The notes: a model not told the origin generated them from the sequence alone. A stretch of 64,000 bases of DNA from Thermogemmatispora sp042408735 (GCF_042408735.1 NZ_JBHOQV010000070.1:1-64000); one strand, 5' to 3'; positions 35,070-44,920 are shown, counted from the first letter of the stretch. Made by a program: numbers and translations.

Positions 35070-36068
35070 CTAGCTGTCCTGCCGCCGAATATAGCGCTCC
35101 TGGCTTCCCGGCTGAGGCAGCACACCCCAGCGCCCTGGCTGGTAGCCCTGACGGCCCAGCGTCACCAGCATAATCAGCACGGCGATGCCCAGGAACAGGA
35201 TATTAAAGACCGTCATAATGCTTTCCTGGACGTTGGGTGAAAGGTTAGGGGAGAGAAGCACCTTGATAGTTGAACCCGCCATATTGACTGAAGTATGGCA
35301 GAACATCGTGATGAGCGCACTGCCTGTGCGATTGTAGAAAGTCGTGATGTAGACGTTGAACACTAATACATCGAAGAAGAAATCCACCAGGTACGGAAGC
35401 GGAGCGGTGTAGTGGATATACGCCGGATAGAGGACGATCAAAGGCACATGCCAGACGAACCAGAGTACGGCCACAATCAGGCTCCCGAGGAAGGGGCCGC
35501 GAACCTGTTCCAGACGAGGGAGAGCGAAGCCGCGCCAGCCGATCTCTTCGCCCAGAGGGCCCCCGAAAACAAAGACTATCAGTGCATGCAAGAGCCAGGG
35601 GCCGCTCGCTCCAGGCAAGCCACCCCAGTTAAAGAGCGTAGCCATATCGGCGGGTGTCACTGGCTGCTGGCGGACGAGCAAGAGGCCGATCGGAGCGGCG
35701 ACCAGGAGCAACAGCGGTATACCCAAAAGGCTAAGCAGGTACCACTGCAGGCCCACACGCCACTTGAAGACGCGGCTGAACAGCTCGACCAGTCCTTGGC
35801 GCCCGCTGCTCAGGGCGGTGACCAGGATGGCCGCCAGAGCCGGACCAATGAAGGTGCCGACTCCCGACAACTGATAGAAGGTATGATAGGGGAGCACCTT
35901 CAGCCCCTCCTGGGAAAGGTAGAGAGGAATCCAGGCGGTCCAGCTAAAGCCGAAGGCCAGTACATAATAGCACAACAAGGGATGACGCTGGACAAAAGAG
36001 CCTCCGTGTGGGCCGGTGATCGCGGCGCTGCCGAGCGGGCTGGCGCCTCGGGCAGTATCCTCTACCAT
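35070..36068 (-). CDS. CPBP-family intramembrane glutamic protease (CAAX protease-like)
   Basis: A membrane protein of 332 residues with about eight helices. The catalytic motifs are visible: GGPLGEEIGWRGFALPRL (E-E-x-x-x-R), VLWFVWHVPLIVLYP with the first His, and MFCHTSVNMAGS with the second. The family cleaves membrane or prenylated peptides and in bacteria is often linked to peptide processing or immunity. It lies alone on the minus strand, divergent from the XRE-NACHT gene; any link with it is speculative. Confidence 0.88.
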   Translation of the reverse strand: MVEDTARGASPLGSAAITGPHGGSFVQRHPLLCYYVLAFGFSWTAWIPLYLSQEGLKVLPYHTFYQLSGVGTFIGPALAAILVTALSSGRQGLVELFSRVFKWRVGLQWYLLSLLGIPLLLLVAAPIGLLLVRQQPVTPADMATLFNWGGLPGASGPWLLHALIVFVFGGPLGEEIGWRGFALPRLEQVRGPFLGSLIVAVLWFVWHVPLIVLYPAYIHYTAPLPYLVDFFFDVLVFNVYITTFYNRTGSALITMFCHTSVNMAGSTIKVLLSPNLSPNVQESIMTVFNILFLGIAVLIMLVTLGRQGYQPGRWGVLPQPGSQERYIRRQDS

Positions 36069-36322
36069 AGAGAAGAGCCTCCTTCTTGCTCATCGACAGA
36101 AAGACGGACAGGGTAGGCAGGCAGGCGGTTCCGCCGAAGGGGCAGCAGACTCGGTGGATACCGGCGGGCGCGCCTGATCTGCGGAGAGTATGCGCCCTCG
36201 AGGAGGCCGAGGCCAGACAATCTGCCCATTATCTGCTGATCAGGTACTCATTATGAGCCTGTGCGTAGTCTCATCTTAATAGGTGGCACTAGCACAGCAC
36301 GGCCTGGACCTGGAGGAGGGCG

Positions 36323-38737
36323 ATGTCAGACACCACCCGGCTACCGCGCTACAGCAGCAACATACGGAGCGAGCGCGAGCTGCGCGGCTGGTCGCAGGCG
36401 CGACTCGCCGAAGAGCTGGGGACGACGCCTGGCACAGTCAGCAACTGGGAGCGGGGCATCATCATGCCCTCGGCCTATTTCCGCGAGCGGCTCTGTCAGG
36501 TTTTTGCCAAAGACGCCGTGCAGCTTGGCCTGGTTGCGGAGAGCCAGGAAGCCCTCCCAGCCCCTCCCCTGGAGAGGCTGGCGGAAGCCGGCCTGCCCAG
36601 CCTGCAGCGAGGCTGGTCAAACCGCGCTCGCCTGATGGAGAAGGTAGCCCTCTACTGGCTACACGGCGTTCTCGAACCCTCGCTGCGGACCCTGCCCGAT
36701 CTTCGCCTGTGCCTGGCCTGGGAGTCAGGAGCAGTGGCCAGTCTGGTAGAGGACCTTCCTGGGTCGTCCTGTGCTTCCGCCGGCCCCCTGCCAGAGGGAA
36801 CATCGCTCCTCGACTGCTATGACGAAGCGCTGGGCGAGTTATTGCTGCTCGGCGAGCCGGGTGCTGGCAAGACCACCCTGCTGCTGAGCCTCCTGCGCGA
36901 GCTGCTGAGGCGGGCCAGCGACGACGAGCGCCACCCGCTCCCGGTGGTCTTTCCACTCGCCTCCTGGGCCAGACGCCAGCCGCCGTTAGAAGACTGGCTG
37001 TTGCAGGAGCTACAGCGTCTCTACCAGGTCCCGTCGCGCCTGGGGCGAGCCTGGCTGCAGGCTGAGCAGATTCTTCCCCTGCTGGATGGCCTCGACGAAG
37101 TCCCGGCTCAGCAGCGCAGCGCCTGCATCCGCGCCATCAACGCCTATCGACGTGAGCATGGCCTCCTACCGTTGGTCGTCACCTGTCGCAGTGACGCCTA
37201 CTACGCCCAGCCAGAGCGCCTCTCTCTCCAGGGCGCCGTGGCCATTCAGGGTCTGACTCCGGCCTATGTGCGAGCCTATCTCGCCCGCCATTCAGAGGCT
37301 GACGAGCGCAGTGCCGTGCTTGCCTGCGATCCTTCCCTGCTTGAAATGATCACCAGTCCCTTGCTGCTGAGTATTGCCAGAGAGATGCTGGTAAGTCGAG
37401 GAAAGAAGCTCTGTGAGGTCAAAGAAGGGAGTTGGCAGGGGGAGCAACTCTTGTGGAGCTATAGCGAGCGGCTCATGGCACGCAGCCAGCGGCGCTATGG
37501 CCTGACGCCAGCCCGGCTACGCCGCTGGCTTGGTTGGCTGGCGCAGCAGCTCCTGGGGCATTCTCAAGCTGCATTTCTTCTGGATCAGCTCCAGGCGAGC
37601 TGGCTGCCGGCGCGAAGTTGGGGGCGCCGTTGCTGGAAGCCGCTGACCGGGGCCTTGTGGGGTCTGGTCTTTGGCCTGGCCAGCGCCCTTCTCTTCACGG
37701 TTGTTCTTATAGGCCCCTTTTCGACATTTGAAGCCGCGCATACCTATCTGGGGCCCGGACTGCTGGCTGGTCTGGTCACCGGGCTGGCCACCTGTGCCCT
37801 GCGCGGAGCGTGCCCTTGGAAGGTGCGCGGACAGCGCGCCCTGCTGGCTGGGGGAAGCTTCGCCCTGGTCTTCGGTCTGGCTCTTGGGCCGGCAGCCGGT
37901 CTGGTTTTTGGCCTCCTCGGAGGCTTGTTAGCCTGGTCAGGGATCATACGCCATTTCGGTGGCCGAATCGAGCTGACCGAGGCGCCCACCTGGTCTGGGC
38001 GGCTCCTCTGCTGGCGTCTCAAGCGCTTCATGCCCTTGCTGCTCGCCTCTCTGGCTCTGTGTGGATTCATTCTGACGACCCTCACGCTGTTAGTAGGACG
38101 GACCTCGCTCGCTACGGCTGTGAGCGCCGCCTTTCTGGTCTTACTCTTTCTGTGCGTGGCAGGTGCCTTTGTGGGGAGCTTCCTGGGGGGCCTCTCCTGG
38201 AGCACGCTGGCGGAGCCGAAGTTTTTATGTCCCGCCGAAGGGATCTGGCGCGCCGGGCGCTATGCCCTGATCTACGGCCTGAGCGCCATCGTGATCGCTC
38301 TCGTCTTGCTTCTCGTGGCCATCCAACTTTTTGCCTGGCTTTGTGCCCTCCTGATCGCCCTCCTCACGGGTCCCCTACCGTTCGTCTCGCTCCCTGACAC
38401 CCTGCAGTCCTTGCTTCCTGAAACGCTGGCCCTGCTTTTCCCATGCATAGGAATCGGCCTGGCCCTGGCCTGGAACTCCGGTGGGGCCGCCTGGCTCCAG
38501 CATCTCCTGCTGCGCCTCTTCCTCTTCTCTGCCGGCTGCCTGCCGCTGCGAGCCGTACACTATCTAGAGATCGCCGTAGCCGAAGGGCTGCTGCGTCGGG
38601 CCGGCGGTGCCTATCTCTTTTCTCACCGTCTCCTCCTGGAGCACTTCGCCGCTATTGCAGAGGAAAAGGCCGTTGTGTGCCTCCGTCAACAGGCCCCCCT
38701 GGCTGGCAGCCCAGCCATTGAGAAGCCACCGTCCTAG
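36323..38737 (+). CDS. XRE-HTH, NACHT ATPase and multi-helix membrane protein
   Basis: 804 residues with three parts. Residues 14-70 form an XRE-type helix-turn-helix (IRSERELRGWSQARLAEELGTTPGTVSNWERG). A NACHT NTPase follows, with P-loop LLGEPGAGKTTLL near 176 and Walker B ILPLLDGLDEVP near 251. Its sensor segment VVTCRSDAYY lies downstream. From about 430 to 750 there are around ten hydrophobic helices, an uncommon ending for a protein with a DNA-binding domain. GGAGGAGG precedes the ATG. It may couple a cytoplasmic signal to the membrane, like STAND immune receptors. The eCIS operon starts 251 bases downstream on the same strand. Confidence 0.85.
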   Translation: MSDTTRLPRYSSNIRSERELRGWSQARLAEELGTTPGTVSNWERGIIMPSAYFRERLCQVFAKDAVQLGLVAESQEALPAPPLERLAEAGLPSLQRGWSNRARLMEKVALYWLHGVLEPSLRTLPDLRLCLAWESGAVASLVEDLPGSSCASAGPLPEGTSLLDCYDEALGELLLLGEPGAGKTTLLLSLLRELLRRASDDERHPLPVVFPLASWARRQPPLEDWLLQELQRLYQVPSRLGRAWLQAEQILPLLDGLDEVPAQQRSACIRAINAYRREHGLLPLVVTCRSDAYYAQPERLSLQGAVAIQGLTPAYVRAYLARHSEADERSAVLACDPSLLEMITSPLLLSIAREMLVSRGKKLCEVKEGSWQGEQLLWSYSERLMARSQRRYGLTPARLRRWLGWLAQQLLGHSQAAFLLDQLQASWLPARSWGRRCWKPLTGALWGLVFGLASALLFTVVLIGPFSTFEAAHTYLGPGLLAGLVTGLATCALRGACPWKVRGQRALLAGGSFALVFGLALGPAAGLVFGLLGGLLAWSGIIRHFGGRIELTEAPTWSGRLLCWRLKRFMPLLLASLALCGFILTTLTLLVGRTSLATAVSAAFLVLLFLCVAGAFVGSFLGGLSWSTLAEPKFLCPAEGIWRAGRYALIYGLSAIVIALVLLLVAIQLFAWLCALLIALLTGPLPFVSLPDTLQSLLPETLALLFPCIGIGLALAWNSGGAAWLQHLLLRLFLFSAGCLPLRAVHYLEIAVAEGLLRRAGGAYLFSHRLLLEHFAAIAEEKAVVCLRQQAPLAGSPAIEKPPS

Positions 38738-38988
38738 CTCTGCTCTATCTCTCTCTGCGCCTCTTCCTCTCTCGCCCTGCCTTCTTCCGCAGCGTTGATC
38801 GCTCGAGCTGTCGACTGGTTTCTCTGGCGGAAGCTTTTCCCGAGCGCGGTCTCCGCTCTGATCGAGACAGCGTGAAACGAGAGCCAAAACAGAGCGAAAA
38901 AAGAGCGCTTCGTGGTAAAGTCGGGATGGTGCAGGCACGACGGCGCCGGCGCCAGGCAGACCCTTCCAACCAGCAAGACGGGGGGCAT

Positions 38989-39651
38989 ATGTCACAGAGT
39001 GAGATGAGCAGCGCCTGGACTATGGCGGCAGTCACCTTCGTTCTCAAGAATCTGCTGGAGAACGCCCTGATCGAGCGGGCAGGGCAGGCAGGTCTGGGGG
39101 AAGTGCTCATCACCGCCTTGCCACCGGACCGCGTTGCTCTGGGAGCGGAGGAGCGACCTCAGCTCAACCTCTATCTCTATCGTCTGACCCCCGACTCAAG
39201 CTGGCGACAAAGTCCACCAGGCAAAGAAGCTGGTTCCGAGGGAGCTGAAGCCGGCTGGCAGCCTCCGCCGGTCCTGACCTTGAAATTTCACTACTTGCTC
39301 AGCGCTTACGGTGAGCGCGATGGGCAGGGCGAGATGCTCATGGGGTTGGCCATTGACTGCCTGCAGCGAGCGGCCCTGCTCAAGGGGCAGCAGCTCCAGG
39401 GCCTCTTACAGGTGCCGAGCGCCGGCGGCTCAGGACAGGGGCGCACAAACATCCTGCAGCGCCTGGCCAGAGCGGCGCCGCTGCAGGCGCTGCACATTCG
39501 GCCTGAATTCCTCGGCATGGAGGAGCAGGCCCGGCTCTGGAGTGCCTGGCAGGCTCACGCTCGCCTCTCAATGACCTACGAAGTCGCAGTTGTGCTCAAA
39601 GAAAGCCGGTCGAGCCAGGGCAGCGCGTCTAAGCGCGGCATCACAAGCTGA
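38989..39651 (+). CDS. eCIS DUF4255 protein (Pvc16-type), first copy
   Basis: A 220-residue protein of the DUF4255/Pvc16 N-terminal family, proposed to cap the injection tube or sheath end. Recognisable are VTFVLKNLLENAL at the start, then ERPQLNLYLYRLTPDSSWR and LTLKFHYLLSAYG. The ATG at 38,989 is taken because GGGGGG lies just before it and the domain starts there; the frame runs 39 residues further upstream without family features. The AAA+ ATPase gene follows 12 bases after the stop. It is the first gene of the eCIS locus. Confidence 0.85.
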   Translation: MSQSEMSSAWTMAAVTFVLKNLLENALIERAGQAGLGEVLITALPPDRVALGAEERPQLNLYLYRLTPDSSWRQSPPGKEAGSEGAEAGWQPPPVLTLKFHYLLSAYGERDGQGEMLMGLAIDCLQRAALLKGQQLQGLLQVPSAGGSGQGRTNILQRLARAAPLQALHIRPEFLGMEEQARLWSAWQAHARLSMTYEVAVVLKESRSSQGSASKRGITS

Positions 39652-39663
39652 AGGGCAATCCAT

Positions 39664-41748
39664 ATGACAACTGTGAGCGAGGCGTCCCTCACCAGCCAGA
39701 AAGCAGCAGCGGAACGTCGCTATCTTCTGACCGCCCTGGCCAGGGTACGTCAGGCCCTCGTGCGCCACTGCCTGCGTTGTCGGGGAGAAGAGGGAAATGC
39801 CGCCTTTCCGGGCAGCGAGAGCGATTCCCGCCTCTTAGAAGAGCATCTGGCCGAAGCGGCCTCGGCTCTGGAGGGGCCGGCTCCCCTGCAACGCCTCTGC
39901 TCGGCCTTCGGTCTCTCGCCCTTTGAACGCGACCTGCTCCTCCTCTGCGCTGGCGTCGAGCTGGACAGTGGTTTGGCCGGTCTCTGCGCGCAGGCTATGG
40001 GGCAGGCGGCGAGCAGCCGTGGACAGAGCGCGCTGCCTACCTTCAGCCTGGCGCTGGCGGCCCTTCCGGGTGCCCATTGGGATGCCATCGCGCCTGAGGC
40101 TCCTCTGCGCCGCTGGCAGCTTCTCACCCTGGGCAGTGGCGCTACCCTGACCATGACGCCCCTGCGCATCGATGAACCGATCCTTCACTATCTGGTTGGC
40201 CTGCCCTACCACGACCCGCGCCTGAGCCTGCTGGGGCCCATTGCCCCGCCGGCCAACGATCTGCCGCCCTCACAGCAGCGAGTTTGTACCAGGCTGCTCG
40301 CCGCCTGGGGAGGACAATCGGCGGCCTCCGTCTCGTCCAACCCCGGACCTAAACGCTGGCCGCTCATCATTCTCGCCGCTCCTCAAGAGCAGGACGGACA
40401 GCGGCTGGCGGCGCGGGCCTGCGCGCAACTGGGGCTGCACCTCTGGACTCTACCGGCTGCCGATCTGCCTGTTGCCTTGAGCGAGCTAGAGCGGTGGGCA
40501 CGCCTCTGGGAGCGTCAGGCCATCCTGACGGGCAGCGCTCTCCTCCTGGACTGCGGCCAGCTCAGTCCCGAGGACCGTCCCACTCTGCGAATCCTGGAAC
40601 GCCTGGTGCGTCTCTGGCGGGTGCCCCTCATCCTGAGCTGTCGCGACGCTGCCCCCTTACGCTCCTGGCTGACGTCCGTCACCCCGATCAGCCTTGAGCT
40701 GGAGCCGCCGTCGCTGGCGGAGCAAGAGCAGCTCTGGCGGCAGGCTCTCAGTGCCTTGCCGCTGGCTGTCGACCTCAACGGTCATATCGAGTCGCTGGCC
40801 ATGCAATTCCCGCTCTCCGGGGCCGCTATCGAGCGCGTCTGCGCCCGGCTGCTGGTCGAGCCAGAGCGCCTGGCACTGCCCACCGACGAGCTAGCACGGC
40901 AACTCTGGAACGCCTGTCGGCTCCAGGCTCGTCCGGCCCTGGACGACCTGGCGCAGCGCCTCGCTCCGTCGGCGCGCTGGGAGCAACTTGTCCTGCCCGA
41001 GGAGCAGCGGCGTCTGCTGCAAGAGATCGTGGCCCATGTGCGTCAGCGGGTCACCGTCTATGAGCGCTGGGGCTTCGGGCACCAGGGAGCGCGCGGCTTG
41101 GGCATCAGCGCCCTCTTTGCCGGCGGCAGCGGCACCGGCAAGACCCTGGCCGCCGAGGTGCTGGCCCACGAGTTGGGTCTCGACCTCTATCGCATCGATC
41201 TCTCCGCCGTTGTCAGCAAATACATTGGCGAAACCGAGAAGAACCTGCGGCGTATCTTCGATGCCGCAGAAGAAGGGGGGGCTGTCCTCCTCTTTGACGA
41301 GGCCGACGCCCTCTTTGGCAAGCGCAGCGAGGTCAAAGACAGCCATGACCGCTACGCCAATATTGAGGTCGGCTATCTGCTGCAGCGCATGGAGACCTAT
41401 CGCGGCCTGGCCATTCTCACCACCAACCTTAAGCATGCCCTCGACCCGGCCCTCCTGCGCCGCCTGCGCTTCATCCTCCACTTCCCCTTTCCCGACGTAG
41501 CCATGCGTCTGGAGATCTGGCGACGCATTTTCCCGCCGAACCTCCCGCGCGAGGGGCTGGACCTGGAGAAGCTGGCGCGGCTGCACGTGGCCGGCGGCAA
41601 TATTCGCAATATTGCCCTCTATGCCGCCTTTCTGGCCGCAGAGGCCGGCGAGCCGCTGCGTATGAGCCATCTCCTGCGCGCCGCCGCCGTTGAATATGCC
41701 AAGCTGGAGAAACCGCTGACCGAGGCCGAGATCGGAGGCTGGCTATGA
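39664..41748 (+). CDS. eCIS AAA+ ATPase (Pvc15/Afp15-type)
   Basis: 694 residues. The C-terminal AAA+ module has Walker A FAGGSGTGKTLAAE (near 488-495), Walker B AVLLFDEADALFGKRSEVKDSHDRYAN (near 541) and the sensor-1 segment ILTTNLKHALDPALLRRLRF. The N-terminal 400 residues form the winged-helix and degenerate ATPase-like region usual in Afp15/Pvc15 proteins. In eCIS this ATPase assists assembly or toxin loading and is a conserved marker of the system. Its stop overlaps the next start by four bases (ATGA), so it is coupled to the DUF4157-HET-C gene. Confidence 0.92.
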   Translation: MTTVSEASLTSQKAAAERRYLLTALARVRQALVRHCLRCRGEEGNAAFPGSESDSRLLEEHLAEAASALEGPAPLQRLCSAFGLSPFERDLLLLCAGVELDSGLAGLCAQAMGQAASSRGQSALPTFSLALAALPGAHWDAIAPEAPLRRWQLLTLGSGATLTMTPLRIDEPILHYLVGLPYHDPRLSLLGPIAPPANDLPPSQQRVCTRLLAAWGGQSAASVSSNPGPKRWPLIILAAPQEQDGQRLAARACAQLGLHLWTLPAADLPVALSELERWARLWERQAILTGSALLLDCGQLSPEDRPTLRILERLVRLWRVPLILSCRDAAPLRSWLTSVTPISLELEPPSLAEQEQLWRQALSALPLAVDLNGHIESLAMQFPLSGAAIERVCARLLVEPERLALPTDELARQLWNACRLQARPALDDLAQRLAPSARWEQLVLPEEQRRLLQEIVAHVRQRVTVYERWGFGHQGARGLGISALFAGGSGTGKTLAAEVLAHELGLDLYRIDLSAVVSKYIGETEKNLRRIFDAAEEGGAVLLFDEADALFGKRSEVKDSHDRYANIEVGYLLQRMETYRGLAILTTNLKHALDPALLRRLRFILHFPFPDVAMRLEIWRRIFPPNLPREGLDLEKLARLHVAGGNIRNIALYAAFLAAEAGEPLRMSHLLRAAAVEYAKLEKPLTEAEIGGWL

Positions 41749-43589
41749 TGAAGACAGGCCGTCGTTCTACCCACGGACGCGACCTCGAGGCAAACCAGAG
41801 CCGACAGCGCTCGCTCCCCCCTATCGACTCCTGCGAGAGACCCAGCCTGCAGGGGCAGCCCCTCGATGAGGAGACGCGGGCCTTTATGGAGCCGCGTTTT
41901 GGGCACGACTTCAGTCAGGTGCGCATTCACGTCGATGAGTGGGCGGCAGAATCTGCCAGCGCCCTGGGCGTGGCAGCCTACACGATTGGACAAGACATTG
42001 TTTTTGCCAGCGGACGCTATGCCCCGACCACGCCGCAGGGGCGCTGGTTACTGGCCCACGAGCTGACGCACGTGGTCCAGCAGGGTGAGACTCAGACTCA
42101 GCTCTCTTCCGCCGATCTGCCTCTTCCCATACAGGCGCACCAACTGCCGGTGAGCGAGGCGGCAGCCCCCCAAGAGCGCGAGGCCAGAGCCGTCGCTGAT
42201 CAGGTGCTCAGCGCGCCAGCGGCGCGCGTCTACGTCAGCCAGCGGGCGCCTGGTGACCACCTCTGGTGCTATCAGGCGGGCGAGAGCGGTCACGGCGCCA
42301 TCGAGGAGGAGGCCCTGAGCGCCGTCGGCTTCGGGCCAGAGGATGTCAAGGCCATCTACTTCGGCAACTGGCTGCGTGACATGTCGCAGCTTCCATCAAT
42401 CTTTCGCCCCTACCTCGTTCTGCAGGGACTGAGCGAGTTCCATCGCCTGGTGGTTCCCGCCGATCTGGGCACCTATATCTCTTCTGAGCACGTCGATAAT
42501 CCCAAAGGCGGCGGGAGCATCGAAGATCCGCTGCTCAGCGCCGCCGAGCGGGCCAGGCAGGAGCAGGATCTCTCCTCGGATCAGCGAAGGGCCTATGAGG
42601 AGGCCAATCGCTACCAGGCCGGGGGCGGAGACGCTGCCAGCCGAAATCTACCGGACTACATTGAGCGCGGCAAGTTTCATGCTAAGTACAAGCTGGCGGA
42701 AGCCATAGAGGAGGGACACACGCCGCGCGGCATGAGAGCGCTGGGCGACGCCCTGCATGTCGTCGAAGACTACTACTCCCATTCCAACTTTGTCGAAGTC
42801 TGCCTCTATCTCCTCAAGCAGGATGGCAGCATTCCCGAGAGCGAGTATCGGACCCTGGCCACCACCAGACTGGGCCACGAAACGGCCTGGATCGGCACCC
42901 CTGATGGAGCCGCCCGTCCTGCTATCATCAGCGGCACCTACGCCACCACCTGGGATAAGGTGGTGAGCATCGTGGAGGTCGTCCGTGCCAGGCTGGAGCA
43001 GGTGATGGTCAAAACAGGCCGTTTCCTTGGGGGGATCAGCGGAGCCATCGCGGGCGGCGTCGCGGGCTTCTTCCGCGGCGGCTTTTCAGGGGCGGCTGAA
43101 GGCTGGCGGACGCATTCCGGCTTAAGTGCCCTTGGACACGCCTTCACCGGCTTCCTGAGCGGCGCCACCTCTGGCTTGCTTACCGGTGGCGCCAAAGGCT
43201 ACGAAGAAGGCGTCAGAGCAGGAGTCGAGCGGATACGGCGCGATCTCGGTCTGGCCCTGGTCGTCCTGGACGAAGTGGCGCAGACTGCCACGGCCCAGGC
43301 GGCCTCCTCTGCGGCCAGGAAAGGTCTGGGGCCGACCCACTCCGAGATCGCCAAAGATTCGCCCGATCACCCCCTCTTTGCTATCTCGCGCATGTTGGCG
43401 GTCGAGGCCGATCGAGAGATTGGCAGAGCGATGCAAGAGATCTGGTCTGACACGAGTGCTATCCGCGACAGAGCGACTATTGAACGAGTGACCGGTCTGG
43501 TCGATAAGTATCTCTGCTATCCCGAGGATACCCCCGACGCCTGGTGGCGGGCGCCGTTGATCGCCGCCGTCAAAAACAGGGGGCACTAA
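41745..43589 (+). CDS. DUF4157 and HET-C domain protein, candidate eCIS effector
   Basis: 614 residues. The DUF4157 domain (about 37-112) has LDEETRAFMEPRFGHDFSQVRIH and a zinc-protease motif LLAHELTHVVQQ. It is the domain found on many eCIS-linked toxins and is thought to mark cargo. Residues about 165-420 form a HET-C domain, recognised from YFGNWLRDMSQL and LGDALHVVEDYYSHSNFVEVCL, known from fungal heterokaryon-incompatibility proteins and bacterial toxins. A Gly/Ala-rich stretch at 425-495 (GGISGAIAGGVAGFFRGGFSGAAEG and similar) resembles glycine zippers that insert into membranes. Start ATG overlaps the ATPase stop. Membrane damage is the likely activity, but this is inferred. Confidence 0.85.
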   Translation: MMKTGRRSTHGRDLEANQSRQRSLPPIDSCERPSLQGQPLDEETRAFMEPRFGHDFSQVRIHVDEWAAESASALGVAAYTIGQDIVFASGRYAPTTPQGRWLLAHELTHVVQQGETQTQLSSADLPLPIQAHQLPVSEAAAPQEREARAVADQVLSAPAARVYVSQRAPGDHLWCYQAGESGHGAIEEEALSAVGFGPEDVKAIYFGNWLRDMSQLPSIFRPYLVLQGLSEFHRLVVPADLGTYISSEHVDNPKGGGSIEDPLLSAAERARQEQDLSSDQRRAYEEANRYQAGGGDAASRNLPDYIERGKFHAKYKLAEAIEEGHTPRGMRALGDALHVVEDYYSHSNFVEVCLYLLKQDGSIPESEYRTLATTRLGHETAWIGTPDGAARPAIISGTYATTWDKVVSIVEVVRARLEQVMVKTGRFLGGISGAIAGGVAGFFRGGFSGAAEGWRTHSGLSALGHAFTGFLSGATSGLLTGGAKGYEEGVRAGVERIRRDLGLALVVLDEVAQTATAQAASSAARKGLGPTHSEIAKDSPDHPLFAISRMLAVEADREIGRAMQEIWSDTSAIRDRATIERVTGLVDKYLCYPEDTPDAWWRAPLIAAVKNRGH

Positions 43590-43639
43590 TCTGCTAAGCA
43601 AGGACCAGGGCGGCCACGCTAGCACAAGGAGCACAGCGG

Positions 43640-44920
43640 ATGTCCCACCATCTCAGGCCCACCAGGGAAGAGAGCAAGCGCCCGGTTCAGGTGCCTCAAG
43701 CGCCTGCACACAAGGAGGAAGTTCAGGCGGGTGAGCCGCTAGACGCCCAGACGCGGGCCTTCATGGAGCCGCGCTTCGGGCACGACTTCAGCCAGGTGCG
43801 CATCCATGCCGGCGATGAGGCGGCCCAGGGGGCGCGAGTCCTTGAGGCACGGGCTTACACCATCGGGCAGGATATCTTTTTCGGCCGGGGGGAGTATGCT
43901 CCGCAGACAGAGACAGGCCGGCACCTGCTGGCCCACGAGCTGGTCCACACGCTGCAGCAAAGCGGGGAAACCCAAGCCGATGGCCCCCTTGTCGTCGGAC
44001 CGGTCGACGATCACTATGAGCGTGAGGCCGAGCAAGTAGCGGCCCAGGTCACAGCGGCTCCCGCCGCGCTACCGGTTGTCGGCCACCTCTCCCCGGCGGC
44101 CCCCGCGCGGGTCATTCGGCGCTCCTGGCTGGGGAGCGCTCTTGGAGGGCTGGGAGGGGCGATCGTCGGCGCCGTCGGCGGCTTCCTGGTGGGCGGTCCA
44201 GCTGGCGCGGTGATCGGCGGTATCGGTGGTCTGCTGGGCGGGGCCGCGGTAGGTGACAGGCTCTCGCAGCAGCGCCGCTCGCTCTTGCCCGATGAGATCG
44301 CCTATGCCCGCGAAATCTATGCCGATAGTCTCGATTATACGGCCATCACAATCACCAAACACAGCGTGCTCTCTGCTGGCGCCTCGCGAACAGTCGGCAA
44401 TACCATTAACCTTGAGGATGTCTACTACGACGGCAATACGCTCAATTTGACACCGGAAGGCAGGCTGATCCTCATCCATGAGATGGGGCATGTCTGGCAG
44501 TATCAACATGGGGGCCTGGCCTACATTCCGGAGAGCCTGGTCGCCCAGATACGGGCCTCCCTCGGAAGCGGAAGCCGCAACGCTGCCTATGACTGGCGGG
44601 CGGCCTTGAGGGCAGGCCAACCCTGGGAGGAGTGGAATCCCGAGCAGCAGGCCGAGGCAATTGAAGAGTATAACCGGGCGTTGCGGCGCACCCGAGATGG
44701 TACAGCCACCTTCCAGGATTATCAGGACCTCTCCGCGCTGCAGCCCTACATTGATAAGGTCCGCCGTGGCGAAGGCGCGCCGCATGGCATGTTGGGCGCC
44801 TGGCTTGGCGGGCTTGGGGGAGCCGCGGCTGGCTGGCTGATCGGTGGCCCGGTGGGGGCGCTCGTGGGAGGCCTCGGTGGCCTCGTGGGCGGGGCTCTGC
44901 TTGGCGCCGCTTTGAAGTGA
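43640..44920 (+). CDS. DUF4157 protein with second HExxH motif and glycine zippers, candidate effector
   Basis: 426 residues. Residues 32-112 repeat the DUF4157 pattern (LDAQTRAFMEPRFGHDFSQVRIHAGDEA, then LLAHELVHTLQQ with the first His near 99), very close to the previous protein. A glycine-zipper stretch at 165-207 follows. A second metalloprotease-like motif LILIHEMGHVWQYQHGG lies near 280, and the C-terminus ends in another glycine-rich membrane-like segment (385-425). This looks like a modular cargo with a protease domain between two membrane-interacting parts. The gene follows the HET-C gene after 50 bases. Catalysis by either HExxH is inferred only. Confidence 0.8.
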   Translation: MSHHLRPTREESKRPVQVPQAPAHKEEVQAGEPLDAQTRAFMEPRFGHDFSQVRIHAGDEAAQGARVLEARAYTIGQDIFFGRGEYAPQTETGRHLLAHELVHTLQQSGETQADGPLVVGPVDDHYEREAEQVAAQVTAAPAALPVVGHLSPAAPARVIRRSWLGSALGGLGGAIVGAVGGFLVGGPAGAVIGGIGGLLGGAAVGDRLSQQRRSLLPDEIAYAREIYADSLDYTAITITKHSVLSAGASRTVGNTINLEDVYYDGNTLNLTPEGRLILIHEMGHVWQYQHGGLAYIPESLVAQIRASLGSGSRNAAYDWRAALRAGQPWEEWNPEQQAEAIEEYNRALRRTRDGTATFQDYQDLSALQPYIDKVRRGEGAPHGMLGAWLGGLGGAAAGWLIGGPVGALVGGLGGLVGGALLGAALK

